Assembly: GCA_037127315.1 (NCBI GenBank)
Contig: JBBBDQ010000192.1
Location: 1,287,501 to 1,351,500, forward strand
Length of the DNA stretch: 64,000 nucleotides
Direction of reading: 5' to 3'
Source of the DNA: Ascarosepion bandense
Lineage: Eukaryota > Mollusca > Cephalopoda > Sepiida > Sepiidae
In this document: positions 32,378 to 43,618 of the stretch, in pieces
How the letters are laid out: each line of letters starts with the position of its first letter
Numbering within the stretch: position 1 is the stretch's first letter
Position numbers and translations under genes: made by a program
The notes under the pieces: generated by a model
What the model saw: only the letters and a program-made list of their open reading frames with translations
The model's database searches: none
What the model was told of the DNA's origin: nothing

Positions 32378-32764
32378 TGTGGCGAAGATTTATCTCGCCG
32401 AAGCAAGAGAAGGCGGTTTGTTTGCACATGCGTTCTTAGACGTCATGGAACAAGGTATTTTGGGAATTACACGGCGCGTGCGTCATTGGCGAAAGCGAGG
32501 TTTAAACATACGAGAAATTACGGGTTCTTGCTCGAGACCAAAAACTCATAAAAAGAGCCAACTTCTGTTTTGGAGTCAGTTTGGTGTTGGCGATTCGTGA
32601 AGGCTACACTGGTGTTTGGAAGACAGTGTTTTGTTTACGGTGCACAGGGAACGGAGTCCCGAATGAAGCAGTGTTCCGGGTTCTACGTGGAGCAGCTGGA
32701 GAACGGATCCAAGCGGTAATTAATTCATCTACCAACTACACTGCGAGGAGAAACAAATACTACA
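32378..32764 (+). repeat. Solo LTR of family B
   Basis: This 387-bp LTR starts TGTGGCGAAGATT, ends AATACTACA and is flanked by a perfect 5-bp duplication ACTTG (32373-32377 and 32765-32769). It matches the LTRs of element B on the other strand. A TATA-like CATAAAAAGAGCC is at about 32549-32561. It is the reference for judging deletions in the B LTRs. Confidence 0.85.
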
Positions 32765-32873
32765 ACTTGTCTTAAAATAAGCTACTGACAATTACAACTG
32801 TGTAAATTTGTCAATAAATTCCTTATTTTGTATCGTTAAAATATACATACGTGTTTCCTTGTCATTAAACACT

Positions 32874-35538
32874 ACCGCCTCCTTTTTCAATAGACAAATC
32901 TAGACGATTATAATATTTAATTATTTACATCTTTTAATTGATTATTAATTTCACTTATTTTACACTTATAAAATTTAATTTTTTATACAAGTGCCATTCT
33001 ATCCCATCCCAATTATCTTGTAAGGAAATTGTTTTAAATACATAACTTGCAACAGTTAAACAATAGTTAAATATTTGTTATTAACTATTTTTAAAAAAAG
33101 AAGTACCACAGTAAGTGACTCAAAGTCATTTTCATTAATTATTCAGGGAAGAAAAGAACATGTTACATTGATTCAGAGAATTGGCAAAATTATTGTAATA
33201 TATGACATTCTTGGAAATTTAAGTTCAATTTATCTTAATTTTCACCTTTACCCAACTGAAAAGATCTTGGAACGAGAATTGCATCATCAATAAAAACATT
33301 TATAAAAGATATAAATATTAAAAGCAGAAAGAAACGCAGTTATGAAATTACGTAATCTATGATGATATTGATATTCAAATATGTTCTGTTTACTTGAATA
33401 TTTTATATGTATACCATGATCTGTTTTCCTACTACGCCTATTATCTGAAGTAGACAGTTGTTTATTCAAATAAATAGGGCTAATTTTATGCTATTATTCA
33501 CACAAATGATGTATTTTCTGAAAGAATGTCATTCAAGTTCAATTTAAGATGACTAGGTCAACTAATTATTAGTTTCTCTCTAGGTGCCCAAAAGAATTTA
33601 ATGTCTTTGTGCTGATTAAGGAAAGCAGAAAATAAATATTACTTCTAGACAAACCAATGAGATAAAATCTTGGATAAACTATTCTAATTACTGGTTTAAA
33701 GGTTATTCAATACATAAAGCTTTGATTTTATTTTAAGTTTACATTTTTCAAATTTTTAAAAAATGATTTTTAAACTGTTGATTATTTAATGTAATTCTGC
33801 TAAAATTTATATTTATTTACAACAAAAATGGAAAGCTTTTCAACTCATGACGTTCACGTTTTATATATGTAGTCGCTCAAGCTGGATGGAATATTATACA
33901 TTTAAATAAATTGAAATTCTAAAGAATTTGCATGTGTAAATTGTTGATTTCTTGATGGATTGTCTTTTCATATGAAACAATATTATCTTAAACCAATATC
34001 CATATAAACTGCCGTATAAATAGACATGTGTCTGATATAGAGAATGCTCATACATTTTAGTAAATGTCATTACTCACATTTTACAAAAAAAAATTAAGTA
34101 CAAGCATATTGATATAGAAGAAGCTAGCCTGAAGTGGCGAGTTTTGATTTCTAACTCCTTCTCTTATCTCTTTAGGTAAAGAGAATCACTTGATGTAGAT
34201 TTGTGTATACGAACGGGCATTTTCGAGTTGATTGACTACGACCTGCAGCAAAAGCTCATATTTTTTGTATTCAGAAGATACTAAAGTGAATATTTTTAAT
34301 TTAATCAGGCTAACAGTGATTGGCCGAAAATTCTCTTTTTGTACCTTACGGTATACTATATCCAGAAAAGTTTGTAATCTTTTTGTAGATTCGACTTTTT
34401 TTATTTTCTTACCATTGATGTTGGTTTTCATTTGTGTGATATTTTAACATGCCCCTGAAATCTTTACACCCAAGCTGTTTTAATTATTTTGAATACAATA
34501 ATTCCTGTCTAAATTAAGGAGCGATTTTAGCATAATTTTTTATATTAAACAAATATTTCTTCCAAATTACTCATCTTTACTTATTAGTTTTTCCAAAGCT
34601 GAATTCTTTGAATTATTTGAAGTTTTGTGATTATTTGTGTCAGAAATACTGGAACTAGTAATACGTAATTTATGATCTAAGTTCGAATTACGTTTTATTG
34701 TCTGTCTTGAAACATTGCTATCCCTCGTATCCTAGCATAATTTATCATTGGTAGAATTATTAACTATAAGCTTCAAAGTTTTGTGAATGTAGACTTAAGT
34801 TGAGAAAACTGAAAGAGAAGTTGGTTAAAAGTATCAATGACGAAAACTTAGAGACTGTGGTAGAAAAATGTTAAAAAATCTCAGAGAACAAACTCAAATG
34901 CATTGATTAAAACCCTTTCAATGAATAGATCCCATTTAAATTAGGAATAATACTTGGGATAATAGAAGTCTGCAATTAAAAATGTTTTTGTATATCATCA
35001 TTTGTATAAAAACTGAAGATCAGTGCAATGACTGGTAGCAGGTGATAACTAAATATGCGATATTATTAGGTTATAGTGAATGGTTTTCAAACAGGAGTGG
35101 TTTCATATATATTATAATATTGTAGAGATAAAGAAGGCTACTATCTCCCTTTGGTCGAGATAGTCAAACAGTGACGAAAGTGATCATTCATTCAGTCAGT
35201 TTGCAGGAAGGTATCAAATGAAGCAGGCCTAGATGAACCCTAACCCTGACCCCATCTAACACATAGCACAGCTTACAAGCACATGATGTCACCATGTTAT
35301 ATATAAAACCCTATCTTTTTGTTCTCCTTTCACTCTTCTTGCTGTGTAGCATGTTTGTCATTTCTTTTTCTTTTAGCCATTATGTTCTATCTGTAAAATA
35401 TGGTGTTATTAAATCATATATATAATAATGCCCACAGCAGGAGAATAACTTTTTCCAAGCTCTTCCATTAATATATCCAATATCTCATAATTTCTTAAAA
35501 GTGGCTAAAGAAATAATTCATGTAGCTGAAATTACATT
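32874..35538. other. AT-rich DNA, no gene seen
   Basis: About 2.7 kb with short open frames only (for example 33075-33293 and 34186-34431 minus), none with a recognisable motif. A TATA-rich stretch at 35280-35340 could be part of an LTR, but no second copy was seen. Confidence 0.4.
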
Positions 35539-36334
35539 TGTGGGGGATTTGGTATTTGCTGGGTTGTATGCGCTTCCGTATGTTACGGGTCTGGCTCTCA
35601 GATTATTTCCCCCACAAATACAACACTCTGTTTTACAATCGCGCAAAGTGAAATGAACAATTTACAACGGACATTAAACAACGAACAATTTATTACGTGA
35701 AAAATAAAATGGTACGTGGAAACAAATAAAATACATGATGCGAAAATTGCCTTTGAGAAAGTAAAACTTGGCAAGAAGTTGAATTTGTTCAAAGATGTGT
35801 ATAAGTTTACATTAGCAGAGTCCGTAAATAAGTTTTTCCTACTTACATTTAGTTCATTGTCAGGTGACGACAGCGTGTCGCGTTGCTGAATGAAAGTTCG
35901 CCAGTTTTTCCTTTTCAAAGTCCTCGGAGCTAGGTCATGAACTTTTGGCGTGGAAGAAATGACTTGGCCGGATAAAGTATCAGTGGTATGCGTACTTAAT
36001 GGCTAGCTTGGTGACTGACCTTTTTTTCTCTAACTGTGTGTATTATATACATTAATAGGGGATCAACGAATCTTCCTAACATTAGGGTGTGAAAACATTT
36101 ATTGACCAATCAGATTTATTATTTTACTATTTTGTTTTGGGGCCTAAATATTTTTGTGTTAATTTACTTCCGATCCTACTTTTCTAGAATGTTCTTATTC
36201 TAAGTTTTTAGCTGATTGGTTGAGAAATATAAAAATGTAATCTAAATTCTACTGCCGTTTTGATCCAATTTTCTAGAATGTTTTATTGTGATTTCCTGTT
36301 GCTTAATTTAATAGAAAAAAAAAATGTATCCCAT
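35539..36334 (-). repeat. 3' LTR of CsRn1-type element
   Basis: This 796-bp LTR is near-identical to 40491-41287. By eye I see only about four differences, for example GTGAAATGAACA versus GTGAAAGGAACA and small changes in A and T runs near the upstream end. A short frame inside both LTRs (35598-35918 and 40550-40870) is a by-product of the sequence and has no domain I recognise. Confidence 0.88.
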
Positions 36335-36337
36335 ATA

Positions 36338-36350
36338 CCCCCCCCCCCCG
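36338..36350 (-). promoter_or_regulatory. Polypurine tract (G12)
   Basis: Twelve Cs on the plus strand, so a G-run on the minus strand, sit within 4 nt of the 3' LTR. This position fits the plus-strand primer. The homopolymer length may vary between copies or with sequencing error. Confidence 0.65.
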
Positions 36351-36376
36351 CAGATTGATAAATATGGAAGTATTTA

Positions 36377-39300
36377 TTAATATGTAATATAAGTTTTAAG
36401 ATGTTTCGGCCAGTGTACCTTTCTTCCAGCTTTTGTGGTGGTGTTTGTCGGTGTATTTGTCGGCGTGGAGGTTGGTTTGGACAATGTGGTATTTTGTGTA
36501 CTTGTAGAGTGTTCAGTCGTACTTTCCTTTATTGGTAAGTCTAAGTACGCTGGTTTTAGTCTGTCTATGGAGACAGTATCAAATTTGCCTTTTATGGCGA
36601 GTTTAAAATATTTGTGGTGTCTTTCAACTACCTGGAAAGGTCCGGAGTAGGTAGGACACAAAGGTTTTTTGACTGCATCATTTCGAATAAAAACGTATTT
36701 GCAGTCGTGAAGGTCTTTTGGTGTGTAAAGTTCTTTAGTTTGTGTTCTTGTGGGTGTGTAAACTAAATCGTTCATTTTGTGTTTAAAATATTTTACAAAA
36801 GTTGTAGTTGGTTGTAAGGAAGTGTTTTTTTCACAAAATTGACCTGGAAGTGTTAAAGATGTTCCAAAAACCATTTCGGAAGCTGTACATCCCAAGTCTT
36901 CTTTGATAACATTCCTTATTGACAATAAAACAAGAGGCAAATTTTCAAACCATGTTCTGGAGTTGTTGTTAGCTGTTAAAGCTGTTTTAAGTTGTCTATG
37001 GAATCTTTCGATTAATCCATTTGCGCAGGGGTGATATGCTGTTGTTTTTATATGTTTGACTCCCAATAACTTTGTAAATTCATCGAAAAGCGTTGATTGA
37101 AATTGGGAGCCTCTGTCTGTTGTTATTACTGAAGGACAACCAAAGACTGCGATCCACTCTCGTAATATGGTTTTAGAGATAGTTTCTGCTGATATATCTC
37201 TAAGTGGGACGGCCACAGGCCAGCTTGTAAATCTGTCAATGATAGTAAGTATATATTGACAGTCATTTGCTATTGGCAATGGTCCGACAATATCGATGTG
37301 TAGGTTTGTGAACCTACCGTCTGGTTTTTTGAATTGTCCTGGAGGAGACTTTGTGTGTCTGTTTGTTTTGCTCTTCTGACAATTCAAGCATGTTTGAGTC
37401 CAGTTTTTTATGTCAGTGTGCATATTAGGCCAAACAAAACGGTTGCTGATTAATTTTGCGGTTGCTCGGCGTCCAGGGTGTGAAAGGTTGTGGAAATGTG
37501 TAAATAACCTTTTTCTTAGTGATGGTGGTATATACGGTCTAGAGTGACCAGTTTTGACATCGCAAAGTATTGTTTTTGTTCCAAATGGAACAGGCTGTTC
37601 CTTCAGCTGTAGGGAAGTGTCGTTTAGTTTGTCTAATGTGGCATCTTTTTTTTGTTCATCTGCAATGAGCTCGAAGGTGAGATCTACCGACTCAATAGAT
37701 TGTATTGTAGAGCGTGAAAGTGTATCTGCCACAATATTGTCTGAACCTTTTATGTATCGGATATCCGAGGTAAATTGTGATATATAGTCCAGTTGTCGAG
37801 TATCTCTGGGCGTATATTTCTCGGTATTTACATGTAAGGCGTAAGTAAGTGGTTTGTGGTCAGTAAAAACGGTGAAATCTCGTCCTTCGAGTAAGTGACG
37901 AAAGTGCCTTATGGACAAGTAAATTGCCAGTAACTCCCTTGAGAAGGTGCTGTATTTTCGTTGTGCAGTGTTCAATTTCACTGAGAAAAAGGATATTGGT
38001 TTTTCCAAGCCATTTTGTTTTTGTTGTAGGACTGCTCCAATTGAGTCTCCTGGCGCGTCTGTTGTTAGTGAAAGTGTTGTAGTGTTGTCATTAGAAATGT
38101 AGGAGAGCTTGGTAAAATCTGCTAATGCTTTTTTAGCATTGTGAAAAGCAGTTAAAGCTTCTCCTTCAATTTGAATTTTTGCATTTTTATTTTTTTGTTG
38201 CTGCAACATGTTTGTTAGCGGGGTTAATATTCTGGAACAACGTGGAATAAATCTACGGTAGTAATTTATCAAACCGAGAAATCTTCGAAGTTGTCGCAGT
38301 GATGTTGGTTGTGGGAAATTTTGTATGGCTGTGACTTTTTCTGGGATAGGTGTGATTCCCTGTTCGTCTATCATGTGGCCTAAAAAGTTCAATTTCGAGA
38401 CAGCAAAATCACATTTGCTTATGTTGATTTTCAAGCCGAAATGTGCTAGTCTCTCGAAAACTTGTAATAAATGGTCTTTATGTTCCTTGATGTCATTGCT
38501 AGCAATGAGGACATCGTCGATATAAGCAAAAGCAAATGGTAACCCTCTCAATACCTCGTCAATGAGTCTCTGGAAAGTTTGGGCAGCATTACGTAGTCCG
38601 AATGGCATTCTGGTGAATTCGAAAAGTCCAAAAGGAGTTGTAATTGCTGTTTTTTCTATGTCTTCTTCGGCTACTGGAATTTGGTAGTAAGCTTTAACCA
38701 AATCTAGTTTTGTGAAGATTCTGGTTCCTTGCAAGCCCATGGCGAAATCGTGTAGATGTGGGATTGGATACCTATCAGGAACTGTTTTTGCGTTGAGGTT
38801 CCTGAAATCCCCACAAGGTCGCCATGCACCTGTTTCTGGCTTCTGGACCATATGTAGCGGTGAGGAGTATGGACTACTAGAAGGACGTATAATGCCTAAT
38901 TGTAACATGTGCTGAAATTCGTCTTTTGCTACTTTATATTTCTCTGGATGCAATCTGCGTGGTGATGCATGTGTGGGTGGTCCAGAGGTTGTGATATAAT
39001 GTTTGGCTGTGTGACGAACTTCATCAGAATGTTTAAAGGGCGTAGTAAGAGTTGGAAATTTTGTAATCAACTCTTGTAGTCCATTCGCATCTGGTAGTGC
39101 CGCACAGATTCCTGTTGACTTGTAGATTGAGGTGATTCCCTTTGCTGTTAGGTCTGTGTTGCAATCGACGAGAGATTGCCTAGCCATGTTCACTGAAACG
39201 TTGAAATGGGACAAAAAATCAGCTCCAAGAATCGGTGTTTTTACTTGGGCTATTGTGAAGATCCACGGAAAAGGTCGGCGTAAACCCAAATTGAGCGTCA

Positions 39301-39583
39301 GTGCTATCTCTCCGTAGGTGTCAATTCTTGATCCATTTGCTGCTTGCAGTGTGAATGAAGATAGTTGGTGTTTCTTTCTGGGATCCGGTGGAATAACGCT
39401 GATTTGTGCGCCGGTGTCGACTAAAAATAAATATCCGGTATTTTTGTCTCGGGTGTAAAATAGACGACTTCCTTGTTTTATACCAGCAACTAATGTCGTC
39501 TTTACTTGCTGCCGGTGTAACCGTTTCCCTGGTTTTGTGTTGAAGTGTGTGAGGTCGAATTGAAGTTGCATGGTTTTATGCAC
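36377..39583 (-). CDS. CsRn1-type pol: protease-RT-RNase H-integrase
   Basis: The 1068-codon frame is uninterrupted. The aspartic protease active site LVDTGAQ is at about residue 54, with [10 protein letters not shown] near 119. RT has [15 protein letters not shown] (near 290) and the catalytic AYIDDVLI (near 353). RNase H has [15 protein letters not shown] (near 507) and [11 protein letters not shown] (near 573). The integrase zinc domain spans about 698-735, and the catalytic D764, D823 and E859 give DD35E spacing. A GPF-type module ([14 protein letters not shown]) lies near the C-terminus and no chromodomain is seen. The first codon is GTG: the frame overlaps gag by about 80 nt in the -1 frame, so pol is probably made by -1 frameshifting and not from its own start. 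Confidence 0.92.
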   Translation of the reverse strand: MHKTMQLQFDLTHFNTKPGKRLHRQQVKTTLVAGIKQGSRLFYTRDKNTGYLFLVDTGAQISVIPPDPRKKHQLSSFTLQAANGSRIDTYGEIALTLNLGLRRPFPWIFTIAQVKTPILGADFLSHFNVSVNMARQSLVDCNTDLTAKGITSIYKSTGICAALPDANGLQELITKFPTLTTPFKHSDEVRHTAKHYITTSGPPTHASPRRLHPEKYKVAKDEFQHMLQLGIIRPSSSPYSSPLHMVQKPETGAWRPCGDFRNLNAKTVPDRYPIPHLHDFAMGLQGTRIFTKLDLVKAYYQIPVAEEDIEKTAITTPFGLFEFTRMPFGLRNAAQTFQRLIDEVLRGLPFAFAYIDDVLIASNDIKEHKDHLLQVFERLAHFGLKINISKCDFAVSKLNFLGHMIDEQGITPIPEKVTAIQNFPQPTSLRQLRRFLGLINYYRRFIPRCSRILTPLTNMLQQQKNKNAKIQIEGEALTAFHNAKKALADFTKLSYISNDNTTTLSLTTDAPGDSIGAVLQQKQNGLEKPISFFSVKLNTAQRKYSTFSRELLAIYLSIRHFRHLLEGRDFTVFTDHKPLTYALHVNTEKYTPRDTRQLDYISQFTSDIRYIKGSDNIVADTLSRSTIQSIESVDLTFELIADEQKKDATLDKLNDTSLQLKEQPVPFGTKTILCDVKTGHSRPYIPPSLRKRLFTHFHNLSHPGRRATAKLISNRFVWPNMHTDIKNWTQTCLNCQKSKTNRHTKSPPGQFKKPDGRFTNLHIDIVGPLPIANDCQYILTIIDRFTSWPVAVPLRDISAETISKTILREWIAVFGCPSVITTDRGSQFQSTLFDEFTKLLGVKHIKTTAYHPCANGLIERFHRQLKTALTANNNSRTWFENLPLVLLSIRNVIKEDLGCTASEMVFGTSLTLPGQFCEKNTSLQPTTTFVKYFKHKMNDLVYTPTRTQTKELYTPKDLHDCKYVFIRNDAVKKPLCPTYSGPFQVVERHHKYFKLAIKGKFDTVSIDRLKPAYLDLPIKESTTEHSTSTQNTTLSKPTSTPTNTPTNTTTKAGRKVHWPKHLKTYITY

Positions 39584-40399
39584 TTCCTTGCTTCACATCC
39601 AAATTTGAAATGATACCAACAGGTATCATAGGTGCGTCGCTCTCTAGAAAATGAGCTCGATCTACTTCGACTTCTGCCTCGTGAGGAGGTTCTGTAAGGA
39701 CGGGAACGTTCGGATGCTTGAAACTTCACCAAACTTTGAACCTGCAGAGTTAGATTTGCCATGCCCTGCAGCAGTTCAGTATACCTGTCTGGCGTGGTTG
39801 TTTGTGATGTTGTGTTTCTTGGTGTTGGTGCATTCCTTTGTGTTGCGTCATTTGTTGGGTTGTAAGATGTGGCGTAAACGTTCTGGTTTTGGTTATTGTT
39901 GTGTATTTTATCAGCTATTTCCGATAATCTATCCAAGTCTAAATCCTCAGGGAGTGATGCGAGTATCTGTGTTGTATGAGTGTGGAGTTTGTCTGTCCAT
40001 AGTTTTTTTTAACACCGTTTCGGACATGGTGCTGCTTCCCAACAAAGATTTCATTTTCCTCAAGAGTTGTGAGGGTGTCACATGTCCAAGGGTCAAATTG
40101 TTAAATAGATCATGTAACTTTTTTCCATCCGATGTACCCATACGTCTTATAATGGCGTTCTTTAGTGTATCATATGGTTTGTCCTCAGGCATATGGTCTA
40201 GCAAATCGACCACTTCTGCCGCCACGTCGGTGGGAAGTTTTTCCACGACGTATGCATACTTTGAGGTTTGCGATGTAATTTTTTTAGCGCTAAAAAGTGC
40301 ATTTAGCTGAGAAAACCATACTGGTATGTTAGTTGGGTTGTAGCTGGGAATGCTGGCTGATATTGTTGCTGTTGTGGGTTCAATGTCGTTGTTTTCCAT
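39502..40399 (-). pseudogene. CsRn1-type gag, split once at an A8 run
   Basis: The ATG at 40399 starts MENNDIEPTTATISASIPSY and the capsid-like part reads IPVWFSQLNALFSAKKI ... LLRKMKSLLGSS. After VLKK (about 40010-40017) the frame is lost at eight As and would stop at 39947. Moving one base forward restores a gag frame that runs on through a Ser/Arg-rich segment and [18 protein letters not shown] to 39502. So the lesion is one extra base or a +1 shift site. It may also be a sequencing error in a homopolymer. Gag should form the particle. Confidence 0.82.
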
Positions 40400-40468
40400 C
40401 TTTTACGCGTTGTGGTAATTTTTGTGTTGTTTTCTAATATGAGAGCTTTTTTGTGTTACGTGCTTTCA

Positions 40469-40486
40469 CCCGTCGGGAGGTCACCA
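40469..40486 (-). promoter_or_regulatory. Primer binding site, tRNA-Trp-like
   Basis: Four nt inside the 5' LTR the minus strand reads TGGTGACCTCCCGACGGG, starting with TGG as the complement of a tRNA CCA end. It resembles the complement of the tRNA-Trp 3' end, the primer known for CsRn1-group elements. The match was judged by eye only. Confidence 0.65.
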
Positions 40487-40490
40487 ATTT

Positions 40491-41287
40491 TGTGGGGGAT
40501 TTGGTATTTGCTGGGTTGTATGCGCTTCCGTATGTTACGGGTCTGGCTCTCAGATTATTTCCCCCACAAATACAACACTCTGTTTTACAATCGCGCAAAG
40601 TGAAAGGAACAATTTACAACGGACATTAAACAACGAACAATTTATTACGTGAAAAATAAAATGGTACGTGGAAACAAATAAAATACATGATGCGAAAATT
40701 GCCTTTGAGAAAGTAAAACTTGGCAAGAAGTTGAATTTGTTCAAAGATGTGTATAAGTTTACATTAGCAGAGTCCGTAAATAAGTTTTTCCTACTTACAT
40801 TTAGTTCATTGTCAGGTGACGACAGCGTGTCGCGTTGCTGAATGAAAGTTCGCCAGTTTTTCCTTTTCAAAGTCCTCGGAGCTAGGTCATGAACTTTTGG
40901 CGTGGAAGAAATGACTTGGCCGGATAAAGTATCAGTGGTATGCGTACTTAATGGCTAGCTTGGTGACTGACCTTTTTTTCTCTAACTGTGTGTATTATAT
41001 ACATTAATAGGGGATCAACGAATCTTCCTAACATTAGGGTGTGAAAACATTTATTGACCAATCAGATTTATTATTTTACTATTTTGTTTTGGGGCCTAAA
41101 TATTTTTGTGTTAATTTACTTCCGATCCTACTTTTCTAGAATGTTCTTATTCTAAGTTTTTAGCTGATTGGTTGAGAAATATAAAAATGTAATCTAAATT
41201 CTACTGCCGTTTTGATCCAATTTTTCTAGAATGTTTTATTGTGATTTCCTGTTGCTTATTTTAATAGAAAAAAAATATGTATCCCAT
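40491..41287 (-). repeat. 5' LTR of CsRn1-type element
   Basis: This 797-bp partner of 35539-36334 is almost identical to it. On the minus strand it begins next to the duplicated ACATT and ends CCCCCACA. It should hold the promoter for the element RNA. The nearest clear TATA-like motif was not fixed with confidence. Confidence 0.88.
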
Positions 41288-41292
41288 ACATT

Positions 41293-42012
41293 CAAACGTC
41301 AAAACTTAACACTCAGATTATTGAATAAAAACAACAAATTTTTTTCTGTTAACAAGATATTTTAGTGCAACCAACTATTTGATGTGAACTCTGTCCGAAA
41401 GACAAGAACTTTTCCAATCAGTATCAAATTGAATAAATATTCATTTTATTTATTGGTTCATTGAACGAAGATATCTTTCGAAAGAGAATTGACAATGTGG
41501 TTGGTCGGAGCAGATACAAACGTAAAAGTGACCTTCGCCAAATTATCTGAAGCTGAATGCAAATCATGTAAAACGTGCTGTGTATGTAAGAGCAACTCAA
41601 TAAAACCATAAGCGTTCAAGACTTAGAGTGAACCTAACAAATAACCCTAAAAGAAAAAAAAATAAAGAATTGAGATAGTAAAAGAAAAGAAAGGCAAGTA
41701 TTTTGTTGTCATATTGAAAGATTTGAAGAAACATTATAGAAAGTGAAATGTCTATCACCAAGGTAACAAAAATGGTGACAATACCTACCTGTTTACACAG
41801 GAATAAAACATGCTACAATTACTGCAAACTCAAAGAATAACAGAACATGGCCACTGTTCTCTCTGTAAGTTATATAAAAATAACAACGTAAAAATAATTT
41901 TATTTTCATTCGAATTAACTTTTCCTACTGCAAATGAAAGATGGTCTCAATGAAAAAAGTGCATGCTTCGTATTGTTCCATTGAAGATCCACACTTCATA
42001 TTGATTTTATCC
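41293..42012. other. AT-rich flank, no gene seen
   Basis: Unique-looking A/T-rich DNA. No coding motif. It is the pre-insertion flank of the CsRn1-type element together with the DNA left of 35534. Confidence 0.4.
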
Positions 42013-42706
42013 TGTGGTGATACCGAGCAAAAGCGAGGGACCGGATGTTTGCTCTATAACGACCAGAAAGCAAATGAACAAAAGTCGTTTCTGCGCAGGT
42101 GTATTCGCGCAGATGTTCCGGTTGAAAAATAAAAATTAATCAAATATCAAATTTCCATTTCGCCTACGCAACTTTTATTTACCAGCCAATGGGAAGCCCA
42201 GAATCAAATACAAATGTGAAATCCCAAAACGAGCTGTTTTGATCCAAAAAGCAGATATAAAAAGCTGAGACAAAAAGCAGACAGACCAGGCTGAGACCAA
42301 GGAGAAGAGTGTAATTAATACCCCCTTGACTTAAGTCGAGCGGTTACTACGCTTGCCTCTTTCCTTCTCCCCTGTCTCAAAAGTACTTACTGACCTAAGG
42401 AGCGACTACTTCAAAGACATTCCTCACATACCTCCGATACCCACATTCCTAAGCCTTAAATCTCTTTCAGCTTATTATTTTTCATGAACATTTTAACCTC
42501 CGTTGAACTTATATTCAAGTATCACTTTAATTGTAAAAACATTAACTGATATGTGCATATATAAATGTTATTTTTTGCTCAAGTTGCCTTTCTTGATTTT
42601 ATAATCATTTTATGACTCATAGTGGCCTATCTACCACAAGGCCAAATTCCGTTAGCCTGCAACAGTATACAATTACCCTTCACTAGAACGGACTCCCACT
42701 ACTAAC
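42013..42706 (+). repeat. Solo LTR of family C, copy 1
   Basis: This block of about 694 bp begins TGTGGTGATACCGAGCAA and ends near CCCACTACTAACA. A second copy lies at 43619-44317, and the two align over their full length. Shared blocks include GCGAGGGACCGGATGTTTGC-like, CAGAAAGCAAATGA and AGGCCAAATTC. A TATA-like ATATAAAAAGC is at about 42256. There is no coding sequence and no internal region beside it, so it looks like an LTR left after recombination. Confidence 0.72.
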
Positions 42707-43210
42707 AGAAAAAGAATAGATAAGCAACCCATTATAATCCTTTTATTTGGGGTTTAAACAATGAAAACAAGAAACAACAAATATCTCAAAAGAGAACATG
42801 GATGAGTAAAATATACTTTAAAGAAATACACAAACAAGTAAAAGAATTTTCAACAGAAACAAGAAAACATAATCAAAGAAATTATAAAGGGACATTTGGT
42901 GTCTTAGAGGGGAATTTCAAACTTAGTAGGAAGCAGATATTTATCATATTGCTTCATATACCAGCAGAGGCTAAAAGAACACTTAGTTTCCTTATCTCTA
43001 AGGAGTCACGTGGAAGCAGATTCCTGGAAAATATAGCTAAACATATGTGAAAAATATATGTGATAAATGTCATTTTTTTACATTTTACCAAATATTAAAG
43101 AAATTACATTTATCATAATTTTAACGCTATTACTGCAGCTATCATATTACTATTAAATAGCAAAATTTCTAAGCCTCGGAATATACTTGGTCATTCGGTG
43201 ACTGTTGCAC
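42707..43210. other. Spacer, no gene supported
   Basis: An 82-codon frame at 42802-43050 has no recognisable motif and A/T-driven composition; I do not call it a gene. No repeat was recognised. Confidence 0.4.
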
Positions 43211-43618
43211 TGTGGTGAATAAGAAATAAAAATAACTTTCTTTGATCATAAAAAAGATTACAAGTAAGAATGAATTTTTTAACCAATCAAAAGACTGATT
43301 TCCAAAAAATATAAAATTAAATTTTCAATGACCCATGTCATGTTTCTTACCGCCAAAACAGAAGTTTGTGTTTGATCCGATCACGTGACCTAACTAGCCT
43401 ATTTATCAACGTTACCGGTCGGTCAGTTTCAGTTAGAATCAGAGAAACGGGAGAGAGAGAAAAACAAAGACCACGCTTCTGAATATCGCCGGTGTCAAAT
43501 TTCATGCTGATAAATTATCAGCCTCTAATGACAACTGAAACTTTTCAACAGTTGAAGCTTAGTTATCTAAAAATACACCTTTTATATTGAATTCAATTTA
43601 ACTTTTATGTGAAAAATG

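Larger units (their letters stand above)
24152..32873 (+). mobile_element. Ty3-type LTR element A, decayed and nested
   Basis: A partial 5' LTR (24152 to about 24598) joins directly to the RT C-terminus/RNase H part of pol (24609 onward), so gag, protease and most of RT are deleted. Integrase fragments reach about 26870, and the 3' LTR starts at 27098 after a purine-rich AAAGGGAAGTGA. That LTR was later split by element E (27607-32193) and by a solo LTR of family B (32378-32764). It resumes and ends near 32873. A solo LTR of the same family lies at 43211-45970. Confidence 0.8.
27098..32873 (+). repeat. 3' LTR of element A, split by two insertions
   Basis: The LTR pieces are 27098-27606, 32199-32377 and about 32770-32873, together about 790 bp and close to the solo LTR at 43211. 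The break points coincide with 5-bp duplications (CTTTG around element E, ACTTG around the solo B LTR). The central part consists of A/T-rich tandem units beginning GAACTCTTTC. Confidence 0.82.
35539..41287 (-). mobile_element. CsRn1-type Ty3/Gypsy LTR retrotransposon, nearly intact
   Basis: A complete 5.75-kb element on the minus strand. The order is 5' LTR 41287-40491, primer site about 40486-40469, gag 40399 to about 39502, pol 39583-36377, G-run at 36349-36338 and 3' LTR 36334-35539. ACATT flanks both sides (35534-35538 and 41288-41292). The gag zinc motif CX2HX9CX3C ([18 protein letters not shown]) is diagnostic for the CsRn1 group. LTRs differ at only a few positions and pol is uninterrupted, so this is a young insertion. 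Confidence 0.9.

Noticed and set aside
34186..34431. 81-codon minus-strand frame (MKTNINGKKIKKVES...)
   Set aside because: It has a protein-like look, possibly a degraded TE piece, but I recognise no motif and cannot support a gene.
35236..35253. AACCCTAACCCTGACCCC resembling telomere repeats
   Set aside because: Only two full units, not perfect, in the middle of A/T-rich DNA; too short to call interstitial telomere.
35598..35918. 106-codon frame in both LTRs of the CsRn1-type element
   Set aside because: Present twice only because the LTRs are duplicated; hydrophobic stretches but no recognisable domain, so not called a gene.
36435..40310. Plus-strand frames over the CsRn1-type pol and gag, the longest at 39651-40310 (219 codons)
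   Set aside because: Antisense of clear pol and gag domains, with no motif of their own.
42802..43050. 82-codon plus-strand frame (MSKIYFKEIHKQVKEF...)
   Set aside because: Lys-rich low-complexity translation, no motif, no splice or promoter context, no second copy seen.
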